64,000 nucleotides of DNA from an uncultured Bacteroides sp. (GTDB lineage: Bacteria > Bacteroidota > Bacteroidia > Bacteroidales > Bacteroidaceae), in contig CAMQVH010000008.1 in the NCBI GenBank assembly GCA_947038155.1, positions 50,925 to 114,924 on the forward strand, in the 5' to 3' direction. Every line of letters begins with the position of its first letter. Within the stretch, counting starts at the first letter, position 1. The position numbers and the translations under genes were made by a program. Under the pieces are notes generated by a model that made no database searches, was not told the DNA's origin, and saw only the letters and a program-made list of their open reading frames with translations. This document shows, one piece after another, positions 26,425 to 34,859 of this stretch.

Positions 26425-26772
26425 ATGGAAAATAATGAAGAGACTTTACTGGAAAGAGTAAGAAGAATTGAGAAAATGTTGCAGGGAAAAGGAAAAGGCC
26501 ATATAACTTTCCGTGCGATAAGGGAAGAACTTTCGTGCGGATCGGGAAAGGCAAATGCTATGACACATGGGAAAGATTGCAAACTGATGAGTTATTCGGA
26601 GCTCTTTTCTTTTCTGTTCGACTGTCGGAACATGAAAATAGAAACTTCTCTAGCTTTGGACATGGTGGAAGAAGCGATAAAAAACAAAGAAGAAATCGCC
26701 ATTGTCCGATTGGATAAACGTACGCATCAGGTGGTGGGGGAACTAGAAATTATCATGAAACAAGAGGGGTAA
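26425..26772 (+). CDS. Hypothetical small protein
   Basis: A 115-residue protein I do not recognise. It has a charged N-terminal helix (ETLLERVRRIEKMLQGK), a middle Cys-containing part and a C-terminal half that looks alpha/beta (LDMVEEAIKNKEEIAIVRLDKRTHQVVGELEIIM). No signal peptide or membrane helix. It is divergent from the VirE-like gene and 84 bases upstream of the GNAT-like gene, which has its own promoter. A second frame (26535-26717) is open across it but has a less natural composition. Confidence 0.55.
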   Translation: MENNEETLLERVRRIEKMLQGKGKGHITFRAIREELSCGSGKANAMTHGKDCKLMSYSELFSFLFDCRNMKIETSLALDMVEEAIKNKEEIAIVRLDKRTHQVVGELEIIMKQEG

Positions 26773-26828
26773 TTGCTAAAAAATAAATTTTTTACGCATG
26801 CTTTGTGTTGAAACGAGGAAATTTTACC

Positions 26829-26836
26829 TATTTTTG
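26829..26836 (+). promoter_or_regulatory. Promoter -7 element for the GNAT-like/ibrA/ibrB operon
   Basis: TATTTTTG matches the Bacteroides -7 box, 20 bases before the ATG at 26857. A TTTG/GTTG region lies 18-23 bases upstream. The leader would be very short. Confidence 0.5.
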
Positions 26837-26856
26837 TCTGTCTATTTTTGAATGCT

Positions 26857-27264
26857 ATGATACAGGTAATACAATTAAAAGGAAAAGACAAACATTTATA
26901 TCAGCTTTTGGCGCCTCTAGTAATGGATCCGGATGTAATACGTGCAAATAATAACTATCCGTTCAAAACAAGCGAAGATTTCGTTTGGTACATTGCGATT
27001 GATAACAGAGATGTGATAGGCTTTATCCCGATTGAACAGAAAAGCGGGAAAAAGGCTGTCATTAATAATTATTATGTAGCTGCGGTGGACGAGAAACGAA
27101 AAGAGATCTTGTCGCTTCTGCTATCTTCTGTAGTCACGGCATTTATACCTGCGGGTTGGACGCTTAACTCTGTCACGCTGATACAAGATCAGGAAACTTT
27201 TGAGAAATTCGAGTTTGCATCTATGGACAAGAAGTGGACACGCTATGTAAAAATGAACAGATGA
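26857..27264 (+). CDS. GNAT-like acetyltransferase-type protein
   Basis: A 135-residue protein with a plausible GNAT-like alpha/beta pattern: TSEDFVWYIAIDNRDVIGFIPIEQ, then VINNYYVAAVDEKRKEILSLLLSSVVTAF. The acetyl-CoA loop (Q/RxxGxG/A) is not clear, so it may be a degenerate or binding-only member. I use the ATG at 26857 (MIQVIQLKG); the track's TTG at 26848 is weaker. It starts an apparent three-gene operon and ends 3 bases before the PP-loop gene, which suggests a joint function with it. Confidence 0.55.
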   Translation: MIQVIQLKGKDKHLYQLLAPLVMDPDVIRANNNYPFKTSEDFVWYIAIDNRDVIGFIPIEQKSGKKAVINNYYVAAVDEKRKEILSLLLSSVVTAFIPAGWTLNSVTLIQDQETFEKFEFASMDKKWTRYVKMNR

Positions 27265-27267
27265 ATT

Positions 27268-28572
27268 ATGGGAAAAAAAACAATCACAGGAACAAAAAAT
27301 GTATATGAATTAGCACAAGAGCGACTGAAGGTAATATTTAACGAGTTTGATAATATTTATGTATCTTTCTCGGGGGGAAAGGATAGTGGGGTACTGCTGA
27401 ATATGTGTATCGACTATATCAGGCGGAATAATCTGAAAATACGTTTGGGAGTATTTCACATGGACTATGAGATTCAATACAAGATGACCATCGACTATGT
27501 GGACAGAATACTGGAGGCGAACAAGGACATCCTGGATGTATACCGGGTGTGCGTGCCTTTCCGGGTATCTACGTGTACATCCATGTATCAGTCTTTCTGG
27601 CGCCCTTGGGAGGATAACAAGAAAGATATCTGGGTACGCTCCATGCCTAAGAAGGCCATGAAGAAGGAGGATTTTCCTTTTTATAATACGACCATGTGGG
27701 ATTATGAATTCCAGATGCGTTTTGCGCAGTGGCTCCATCAGAAAAAGGATGCAGTGCGCACTTGCTGTCTGATCGGCATCCGTACGCAGGAAAGTTTTAA
27801 CCGCTGGCGCTGTATCTACATGAGCCGTAAATTCCAGATGTATCATAAATATAGATGGACTTCAAAGGTAGGAAACGACATCTATAATGCCTATCCCATC
27901 TTCGACTGGAAGACGACGGATGTGTGGACGGCGAATGGAAAATTCCAGTGGGACTATAATATCCTGTATGACCTGTATTATCGTGCCGGTGTGAATCTGG
28001 AACGTCAGCGGGTGGCAAGCCCGTTCATCAATGAAGCGCAGGAAAGTCTGGCGCTCTACCGGGTACTCGACCCTAACACCTGGGGAAAGATGATAGGACG
28101 GGTGAATGGTGTGAATTTCACCGGTATGTATGGCGGTACGCACGCCATGGGATGGCAGATGGTCAAACTTCCGGAAGGGTATACCTGGAGGGAGTTTATG
28201 TACTTCCTGCTCTCTACCTTGCCTGAACGGGCACGAAAGGGATATCTTCGCAAACTGTCTGTCAGCGTACACTTCTGGCGAACCAAAGGAGGTTGTCTGA
28301 GCGATTCGACCATTCAGAAACTGATTGATGCCAAAGTGCCGATTATCGTGATGGATAACAGCAACTATAAGACATTGAAGAAGCCGGTACGCATGGAATA
28401 TCAGGATGATATCGATATTCCGGAATTCAGGGAAATACCGACTTACAAACGTATGTGTATCTGTATCCTCAAGAATGACCATGCCTGCAAATATATGGGA
28501 TTCTCGCCTACAAAGGAGGAGATGAGTAAGAGAAGTCAAGTAATGGAACAATATAGAATCATAGTATCATGA
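27268..28572 (+). CDS. IbrA-like PAPS-reductase-family PP-loop protein (DUF3440)
   Basis: A 434-residue PP-loop ATP pyrophosphatase. The ATP motif is FSGGKDSGVLLNMC near residue 32, followed by GVFHMDYEIQYKMT, as in PAPS reductase-like proteins. The long C-terminal part (DWKTTDVWTANGKFQWDYN, RVASPFINEAQESL) fits the DUF3440/IbrA group. In E. coli, IbrA acts with IbrB as a regulator of Ig-binding protein genes, and the biochemical activity is unknown. The stop overlaps the next start (ATGA, 28569-28572), so the two are translationally coupled. Confidence 0.85.
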   Translation: MGKKTITGTKNVYELAQERLKVIFNEFDNIYVSFSGGKDSGVLLNMCIDYIRRNNLKIRLGVFHMDYEIQYKMTIDYVDRILEANKDILDVYRVCVPFRVSTCTSMYQSFWRPWEDNKKDIWVRSMPKKAMKKEDFPFYNTTMWDYEFQMRFAQWLHQKKDAVRTCCLIGIRTQESFNRWRCIYMSRKFQMYHKYRWTSKVGNDIYNAYPIFDWKTTDVWTANGKFQWDYNILYDLYYRAGVNLERQRVASPFINEAQESLALYRVLDPNTWGKMIGRVNGVNFTGMYGGTHAMGWQMVKLPEGYTWREFMYFLLSTLPERARKGYLRKLSVSVHFWRTKGGCLSDSTIQKLIDAKVPIIVMDNSNYKTLKKPVRMEYQDDIDIPEFREIPTYKRMCICILKNDHACKYMGFSPTKEEMSKRSQVMEQYRIIVS

Positions 28573-29111
28573 GTGTAGATAAAAGTCCGGTCTACGAGGT
28601 GAAAGCAGTGCCCGTAGAAAAAGTATTAGCGAACGATTATAACCCGAATGTTGTAGCTCCTCCCGAAATGAAGTTACTGGAGCTTTCGATCTGGGAAGAC
28701 GGTTTTACGATGCCTTGCGTGTGTTATTACAATAAAGAGGAAGATAATTATATCCTCGTAGATGGTTATCACCGGTATACGGTATTGAAGACATCGAAAC
28801 GAATTTATAAGCGTGAGAACGGATTGCTTCCGATCGTAGTAATCGATAAGGATTTGTCCAATCGCATGAGTTCTACCATTCGCCACAACCGTGCCCGTGG
28901 GATGCATAATATCGAGCTGATGTGTAACATCGTGGCGGAACTGGACAGAGCCGGTATGTCCGACCAGTGGATCATGAAAAATATCGGAATGGACCGGGAT
29001 GAACTGCTGCGTCTGAAGCAGATTTCGGGACTGGCGGATTTGTTTGCCAACAGGGAGTTCAGCATACCCGATGAAGTAGCGCCTACAGAGACGGAACGGA
29101 AATCTCTCTAA
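28569..29111 (+). CDS. IbrB-like ParB-domain protein
   Basis: A 180-residue protein with a ParB/Srx-type N-terminal domain. It has VEKVLANDYNPNVV, the ILVDGYHRYTVLK motif in place of the GxHR box, and RHNRARGMHN as the second conserved box. A short helical segment follows (MSDQWIMKNIGMDRDELLRLKQI) that resembles the ParB helix-turn-helix. ParB-like folds can bind and hydrolyse CTP or ATP. It is coupled to the IbrA-like gene by a 4-base overlap and followed by a terminator. Confidence 0.85.
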   Translation: MSVDKSPVYEVKAVPVEKVLANDYNPNVVAPPEMKLLELSIWEDGFTMPCVCYYNKEEDNYILVDGYHRYTVLKTSKRIYKRENGLLPIVVIDKDLSNRMSSTIRHNRARGMHNIELMCNIVAELDRAGMSDQWIMKNIGMDRDELLRLKQISGLADLFANREFSIPDEVAPTETERKSL

Positions 29112-29139
29112 TTCTCCGACTGAATATACAAACAGATAT

Positions 29140-29175
29140 AAAAGCCTTTGAATGAACTCATTCAGAGGCTTTTTC
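29140..29175 (+). terminator. Terminator after ibrB-like gene
   Basis: Stem AAAAGCCTTTGAATGA / TCATTCAGAGGCTTTT (one G-U pair), then T-run. The sequence closely resembles the terminator at 29845-29890. Confidence 0.85.
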
Positions 29176-29238
29176 AGATATATAACAGGGTTCGTGTAGT
29201 TTCGAAAAACGAACCTTGTTGATTCTTTTAGATTCTTA

Positions 29239-29270
29239 TTTCGAAAAAGTGTGCCTTTTCTGTATTTTTG
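29239..29270 (+). promoter_or_regulatory. Promoter in first fimbrial-type leader
   Basis: TTTC at 29239-29242 and TATTTTTG at 29263-29270, spaced by 20 bases, fit the Bacteroides pattern. TTCGAAA-containing motifs surround it (about 29200, 29240 and 29273). It would transcribe the leader repeat at 29311 and the short ORF at 29462. Confidence 0.5.
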
Positions 29271-29310
29271 ATTTTCGAAATTCGCAATCATGTTTCTTAA
29301 TAATCTCATT

Positions 29311-29392
29311 ATTAGCCTTTCTGCTGAACTTTCGTTGTCTATATGAGAAATGAATGGAATTCATCGTTCCGTAGAATATACCGAATTTTGCA
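29311..29392 (+). repeat. Leader repeat, copy 1
   Basis: About 80 bases strongly similar to 30032-30113. Shared blocks include TTGTCT.TATGAGAA.TGAATG, AATTC.TC.TT and GAATAT.CCGAA..TTGCA. It lies downstream of the predicted promoter, so it is probably a 5' untranslated element. The 350-base gap 29112-29461 otherwise holds only the terminator and promoter listed here. Confidence 0.75.
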
Positions 29393-29461
29393 GGGTGAAA
29401 TTTGGAAGATATCAACTATTGGTAAAGACGTATCTTTTTATAAAATGTAAAACTTGGAAAT

Positions 29462-29830
29462 TTGGAACAACTGATTCATTTAAAACAGAGAATAGTAATT
29501 GCTGCCGGAGATATACTGAAGTATATGCCTGCTGATAGTATGAACGCAAACGGTGATGAAATGAACTGTTTTTGCCTTACCGGGCAAATTGAAGATGGTG
29601 ATGATGACCCTAAAAACTGGATAAGATTGTGTCCTTCTTCAATGACCGGACAAGAAATGACAGACCGCATTATTGTGGAAGACGGGAAGATATTCATCGA
29701 GGTACTGCCTAACCCGACTTCCGAATCCAGAACAGGTATTGTACATTTGGCAACAGTCGCGACTTCCCCGTATACAGGAAGTAATACGGTGAAACGGATT
29801 AAGATAAGCATCATGCAACTGGGACAGTAA
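29462..29830 (+). pseudogene. Short fimbrial-adhesin C-terminal fragment (remnant or minimal paralogue)
   Basis: A 122-residue ORF with no signal peptide and a doubtful TTG start; ATG at 29526 is an alternative. Its last ~65 residues (NWIRLCP ... RIIVEDGKIFIEVLPN ... VKRIKISIMQLG) align by eye with the C terminus of the surface lipoprotein at 33111 (VPWITMKN ... SIMVEDGVIDIHVAST ... RRIKAYLYQKG), a BACON-like strand-rich domain. It also has the same type of leader and terminator as the fimbrial operon. It therefore looks like an internally deleted copy of a fimbrial subunit gene, though a real short protein cannot be excluded. Confidence 0.55.
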
Positions 29831-29844
29831 ATTATAGCTGTGAG

Positions 29845-29890
29845 ATAAATAAAAGCCCTTGAATAATTCCATTCAAGGGCTTTTATTTAT
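29845..29890 (+). terminator. Terminator after the adhesin fragment
   Basis: Perfect 20-bp stem (ATAAATAAAAGCCCTTGAAT and its complement) around a 6-base loop AATTCC. Similar in sequence to the terminator at 29140-29175. Confidence 0.9.
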
Positions 29891-29989
29891 AATGAGTTTA
29901 TATATACTATTATAGTAATTTAATTTCGAAATTCGAAACTTTATGCTCTTATTTTTTCTTGTTGTGTAATAAATTGTTTTATGTATTGG

Positions 29990-30020
29990 TTTGTTCCATA
30001 ATATGTAATTCTATTTTTTG
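29990..30020 (+). promoter_or_regulatory. Promoter of the fimbrial operon
   Basis: TTTG (29990-29993), 18 bases, then TATTTTTTG (30012-30020). The inferred leader is about 145 bases and contains the second copy of the leader repeat. A TTTCGAAATTCGAAA motif lies upstream at about 29923-29937. Confidence 0.55.
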
Positions 30021-30031
30021 ATAATACGAAT

Positions 30032-30113
30032 AATAGTCTTATTCTGCGACTCTTATTGTCTGTATGAGAACTGAATGTAATTCTTCCTTTCATGGAATAT
30101 CCCGAAATTTGCA
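30032..30113 (+). repeat. Leader repeat, copy 2
   Basis: Second copy of the leader element at 29311-29392, here just upstream of the first large fimbrial gene. Most bases in the TATGAGAA...TTTGCA stretch are identical. The 340-base gap 29831-30170 contains only this, the terminator and the promoter. Confidence 0.75.
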
Positions 30114-30170
30114 TTATGAGATTTTAGACTATTACAAGAGCCAGTTGGAAAAAGGAATGTTTGATAGAGA

Positions 30171-33095
30171 ATGGAGAAAATTAGAAGTATATATATTAAG
30201 GGCTTGTTCAATTTATTATTGATGTTGATTTTTTCATCTTGTATTGATGAAACTTTCACAGACAATAGCACAAGCAATAGCTCATATATTATGATAGGAG
30301 GAACGACGACGCGGGCTGCAACGAACCCGGGAGATACTCCTGATGATTATGTTATTAAATCACTTCGTGTTTTGGCGTTTGAACAAGCCAATGGAAAATG
30401 TGTATCTAACAAGCTGTATACTGCTGCTAACGGGGATATTATAAAACATCCCATTAATCCCGGAGATTACGATTTTGTCTTTTTGGCCAATGAACCGCCC
30501 AATACGCTTATTATAAGTGGGTTGGATGGAATAAAGGAATATACTGATCTGGATGGAATAGCATATCCTGAACGCTATTTTTCGTCCGAACAGATTATTC
30601 CGATGATGCAGGAGATTAAAGGCGTGGAAGTTCTGCCGGGTGGACGGGGAGCTGTATTGAGTGATAATTCAACTGTGAATCCATTGCAACTGGGGCTTGA
30701 CAGACTAGCTGTGCGGATAGATGTTGTATTGGAGTCGGAAGATGATCTGGAGGATATTTTCTCAGGACTTACATTTGAGAACATTCCGGATGCGGTGCCT
30801 CTTACTTCTAATTATCAAGGTACGATCGGACAGGATAATGTGCGCATTCTCACCAGAGCAGATAATGAAAGTTATTTCTCAGATGCAACTCCGAGCAGTG
30901 GAAGAGTATGGGCGAAGAAAATAAGCAGAATTATATTACCTGCTAAGGAACTGAAGACAAAAGAAGATAAAACGAAGGCAGTGGTTCTTACGTTGGATAT
31001 GGGAAACCATTATAGTCCTTCTTGTGAGCTGAAGATAGCTTCGAACCCGGTGGATTACAGTTTGCCTATTAATACAATGCTGGATTTTCATGGTGTTGTC
31101 AAGGAACCACTGGAGGTAAATATAAAGGCTTCCAAGTGGGTGGATGAAGATAACGATTGGGATATAGATAATCAGCGTATATTGAGAATTTCGCATACGG
31201 ATGCTTCGATAACAGACTTTAACGGTGCACGGATTTCATTCTCGTCAAATATGCCTGTAGTCAAAGTGTTGCCCAAAGCGTACAATGTAACTACTGGTGT
31301 GCCTGTGGAGGTAGAGACCAATCGTATTTTCAACAGCCTTGCGTTCCAGACCACTGCAAACGGTACTAATGCTCCCGAACGGTTTATGTATACAGTTCAA
31401 AATGATGGCGGACAATTGTCGGGTACAGGATATATGGATCTGTTGGCTGATGGATGGGTTGAGAATGATTATTGGGGAAGTGGGGAAAATGATTATTATA
31501 GTATGGCAAAAGATGTAAGCGGTACATATAAAATTACCTTGTCGGCAGAGAATGAAGATGGTAGTAATGCTTTGCAAAGGGAGATCACTGTGAAGATTGA
31601 ACAAAATGGTAAACGTCTTCAATTCTATCATCCTGCCGCTTATCAGGCAAATGGTGCGACTGGTTATACCGGCGCTTTCTGGAAGGATAATCAGTATGGA
31701 GAACGTATTATTATGGGACAACATGCCAGAGCCGGAGCAGATGCTGAGATACTTCCGGATTGGAATGCATGGGTAGATGATGACCCTTATAATATGGTTA
31801 TATTGAGTACGACGCCTAGCCTTGATCCTAATGTCGGAACATCTAATCCGGGAAATGCTGAGAATTTCCGGGTAACGGCCAATCTCCTGAAAGGAGAGGA
31901 TGGCAGGAGTGTAAATGGAAAGGGACGTATTTATTTTCGTATTGGATTGACAGGTGCGAATACTAGGAGCACCCCAAGATATGCAACAGTAAAATTGAGA
32001 TATAGATTGTGGGGATGGCATTATGAAGAAGCTACAATTTACTTGAGACAGGGCGAAAAACCGGATTATTTATATTCCGGACGAAAAGGATCGAGAGCAT
32101 TTGCAGTTTATAATATGACTCATAGCAGTTTTCTAACTGCTCCTGCAACAAGTCCTTTTAGTGTGGTAGTTAATAAAGGAAATGCTTCGGAAGTCGATTT
32201 CCCGACAAAAGCGGGAGCGCATTTCCAATGGGCAAGACTGAAACCTGGATCATACGGTAATTACTCCGAAGGATTGGAATTGGACACAGACTATGATAAT
32301 TTTGGTTATAGAGCACTGAATCCGCGTCCAGATATGAATGCTATCAATCTTACAGGGTGGGGATGGAGCTATTATAAATATAATCAGTATCTGATATGGG
32401 ATAATGGAAATGCATCCGATAGTTATAGTAACGATTTTGAAATCTGCCCTACCGGTTATCATCGGCCGAATGACGGAAGTATATCCGGAGGGGCTTCACA
32501 TAACAGTACACTTGCGGAAGCGAATGCGTCAGAATGGAGAGCGTCCATATTTGCGGAACCAATGACAGGGGATGGGAATGAAATGTATGATCCTGCTAAT
32601 CTGTATTATAATTCGAATCCTCCAAATGATGGACAAGTAGGTACTGCGCCCTCATATTATAAACCTGTACCTCTTCCCGACAATATGACATTCGGTTTTT
32701 ATGCAGACGGATATTTTGACAGACGTCCGATAGAACAGAATTTTCTCCCGGAAAACAAAGTACAATATGGAGTTGGAATACATAGTGCAGACCCCGCATA
32801 CTGGGGGTGTCTCTTCTTTAATGGTAGCAAGTCTTTGTTCTTCCCTGCTGCGGGTAGACGGAATTATGGTGCAGGAACAGAAACAATAGCCGGAAAAGAG
32901 AGAGCAGGCATATTGGAACATCCGAGTGGTGGGTTTTATATGACGGCATCGGCTGCCGATATACCCGAAAAACCTGGTACAGTATGGGCTGATTGGAGTT
33001 CTATATGGAACATGGAATTAAGCTATATAGAACCAGCACCTATAAGCACCTCGTTTAAGCATGGGGTGTCTTTAAGATGTGTGAAAAATGAATGA
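30171..33095 (+). CDS. Large fimbrial tip-type surface lipoprotein
   Basis: A 974-residue lipoprotein. The signal peptide ends in a lipobox (LMLIFSSCIDE). The N-terminal third looks like a fimbrillin/Mfa fold (DYVIKSLRVLAFEQANGK, DYDFVFLANEPPN, LDRLAVRIDVVLES). Several strand-rich repeats follow. The C-terminal ~250 residues include FEICPTGYHRPNDGS, a motif of Fibrobacter-type major domains seen in Bacteroidetes tip adhesins. As first gene of the fimbrial operon and the largest, it is probably the tip or adhesive subunit. Ligand unknown. Confidence 0.78.
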   Translation: MEKIRSIYIKGLFNLLLMLIFSSCIDETFTDNSTSNSSYIMIGGTTTRAATNPGDTPDDYVIKSLRVLAFEQANGKCVSNKLYTAANGDIIKHPINPGDYDFVFLANEPPNTLIISGLDGIKEYTDLDGIAYPERYFSSEQIIPMMQEIKGVEVLPGGRGAVLSDNSTVNPLQLGLDRLAVRIDVVLESEDDLEDIFSGLTFENIPDAVPLTSNYQGTIGQDNVRILTRADNESYFSDATPSSGRVWAKKISRIILPAKELKTKEDKTKAVVLTLDMGNHYSPSCELKIASNPVDYSLPINTMLDFHGVVKEPLEVNIKASKWVDEDNDWDIDNQRILRISHTDASITDFNGARISFSSNMPVVKVLPKAYNVTTGVPVEVETNRIFNSLAFQTTANGTNAPERFMYTVQNDGGQLSGTGYMDLLADGWVENDYWGSGENDYYSMAKDVSGTYKITLSAENEDGSNALQREITVKIEQNGKRLQFYHPAAYQANGATGYTGAFWKDNQYGERIIMGQHARAGADAEILPDWNAWVDDDPYNMVILSTTPSLDPNVGTSNPGNAENFRVTANLLKGEDGRSVNGKGRIYFRIGLTGANTRSTPRYATVKLRYRLWGWHYEEATIYLRQGEKPDYLYSGRKGSRAFAVYNMTHSSFLTAPATSPFSVVVNKGNASEVDFPTKAGAHFQWARLKPGSYGNYSEGLELDTDYDNFGYRALNPRPDMNAINLTGWGWSYYKYNQYLIWDNGNASDSYSNDFEICPTGYHRPNDGSISGGASHNSTLAEANASEWRASIFAEPMTGDGNEMYDPANLYYNSNPPNDGQVGTAPSYYKPVPLPDNMTFGFYADGYFDRRPIEQNFLPENKVQYGVGIHSADPAYWGCLFFNGSKSLFFPAAGRRNYGAGTETIAGKERAGILEHPSGGFYMTASAADIPEKPGTVWADWSSIWNMELSYIEPAPISTSFKHGVSLRCVKNE

Positions 33096-33110
33096 ATTAA
33101 TGAGTAAAGA

Positions 33111-34832
33111 ATGAGATTGCAGATTAAAACATATATGCTCTTTTGGTTACTTCTATGCATGGTATCATGCGTACAGGAGGAGGTGGCTTCTTTGGTTCCT
33201 GCTGAAGAAGTAGACCAAGTCAGCATCGAGCTGTTTACAAGGCTAAGATCATATGATACTCCCGTGTCCAGAGCGGAAGCGGAGGAAGATGAAGTGTCCA
33301 AAGATCCTTGGATTCTTGTATTCACAGATGTTGGTGGGGGCGTATCTGATAATGCGGTATTTGCAGAAGCGGCACAGGCAAACATTAATGTCGGTAACAA
33401 AAGTTATGTGTTGCTTAAGCCACAGAATGTTACCTCATGGATTCTGATATTGGCCAATCCACAGGAAAAGTTCTATATTGGCAATATGGCTTATGACTTT
33501 TCGATTGATAATTTCAATAATCGTTTTACAGGTCAGACGCTTGCCAGTGTGACTTCTCAGATTTCGGCTATACCGATGAGTACTGTAAATGAGCCTCCAT
33601 TTGTCGGAAAAACACTGCCGATGAGCTACCTGTATGAGGCTACAGGAGGGATTAATGTAAATACGAAAATAGGTACGTCTGACGTTCCATTGGAACTGAC
33701 GCGTGCGGTAGCCAAGATCGTTGTGAAAAGTAATACTGCTGACTTCACTTTGTTGGGAGTGCATTCGGTATACAATATGAACAAAAATACGGTGCTGCAT
33801 AATCTTTCCGGCGTTCCGGAAACGGCAACAAATGTGCTTGATTATATCAAAAGTGACACCGATGAAGATTTTGTCTTTGCAACTATTAATATAGCAGATC
33901 CTATATATGTATATGAAGCAGAGGCGAATAGTAATACTTACATGATCATACATGGACTCTATAAAGGAACTGAATATTATTATAAAATGGCTATAGCTGA
34001 TAGTGATTTTAATTATATGGATATAAAGCGTAATCACGAATATGAGTTCACGATAGTATCTGCTAATTCTCCGGGATTTGCGACTTACGCTGATGCGCTT
34101 TTGTCGAAGCCTAATAACATGAACTTGAAGCATGAGGTTAAAATAACAGATCTTGCTTCTTATGAGATTAAAGCCAACAGTGAATATTTTCTTGCTGTAA
34201 GTAACCGGCTTTGTATCATATATGACGATACGGAGAGTTCGGGAAATCAGTATATTGCTTTTACGCTGACAACGGATTGTACTTATGCGCATCAATTCTC
34301 GGATAAAAGCAACTATCTGAAAGTGTCGAATGGTGCGATGAGTATCGTTTCTCCCACACCTGCAAGAATTCCTTCTGCCGCGAATGCAAATTCTCCGGTC
34401 ACGACAGAAGTGATAGTAAAGCTTCCTGCCGGCAGTGCCGATAAATCAAGTATTAATATCAAGCTTGGTAATATCGAACAGACAGTCAACGTGGTAAGAA
34501 AATCTATTATTCCGGTTGGAGGAGCGGTGGTAAACTATTATACGGAAAATGCCGGCGCATATGATTTTGAATATTATCTTCTTACAGCAAAAGTAGATAA
34601 TAGTGCCAATGTGCCATGGATTACAATGAAGAACAAATACGGTGTGACCAGTGCCGATCCTAATAGTATTATGGTAGAGGATGGAGTAATTGATATCCAT
34701 GTGGCTTCCACCTCTGTTGCAAGAAATACGGTGATCTATCTGACAACTATAAGAAATCCGAATAAACCCTTGGAGGATGACAAAGATATGCCGAGACGAA
34801 TCAAAGCGTATTTATATCAAAAAGGATCTTGA
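33111..34832 (+). CDS. Fimbrillin-family surface lipoprotein (accessory/tip subunit)
   Basis: A 573-residue lipoprotein with lipobox LLCMVSCVQE and an Mfa/FimA-like N-terminal region (DPWILVFTDVGGG, SWILILANPQEKFY, LTRAVAKIVVKSN). In fimbrillins the hydrophobic strand after the trypsin/gingipain-type arginine is exchanged between subunits; AEVDQ-to-SRAEAEED near residue 55 may hold such a site. The C terminus is a strand-rich domain that also survives alone in the ORF at 29462. It starts 15 bases after the large lipoprotein, so the two are co-transcribed and probably assembled together. Confidence 0.77.
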   Translation: MRLQIKTYMLFWLLLCMVSCVQEEVASLVPAEEVDQVSIELFTRLRSYDTPVSRAEAEEDEVSKDPWILVFTDVGGGVSDNAVFAEAAQANINVGNKSYVLLKPQNVTSWILILANPQEKFYIGNMAYDFSIDNFNNRFTGQTLASVTSQISAIPMSTVNEPPFVGKTLPMSYLYEATGGINVNTKIGTSDVPLELTRAVAKIVVKSNTADFTLLGVHSVYNMNKNTVLHNLSGVPETATNVLDYIKSDTDEDFVFATINIADPIYVYEAEANSNTYMIIHGLYKGTEYYYKMAIADSDFNYMDIKRNHEYEFTIVSANSPGFATYADALLSKPNNMNLKHEVKITDLASYEIKANSEYFLAVSNRLCIIYDDTESSGNQYIAFTLTTDCTYAHQFSDKSNYLKVSNGAMSIVSPTPARIPSAANANSPVTTEVIVKLPAGSADKSSINIKLGNIEQTVNVVRKSIIPVGGAVVNYYTENAGAYDFEYYLLTAKVDNSANVPWITMKNKYGVTSADPNSIMVEDGVIDIHVASTSVARNTVIYLTTIRNPNKPLEDDKDMPRRIKAYLYQKGS

Positions 34833-34859
34833 TAATAGAAAAAAATAAAAAACTGATAA

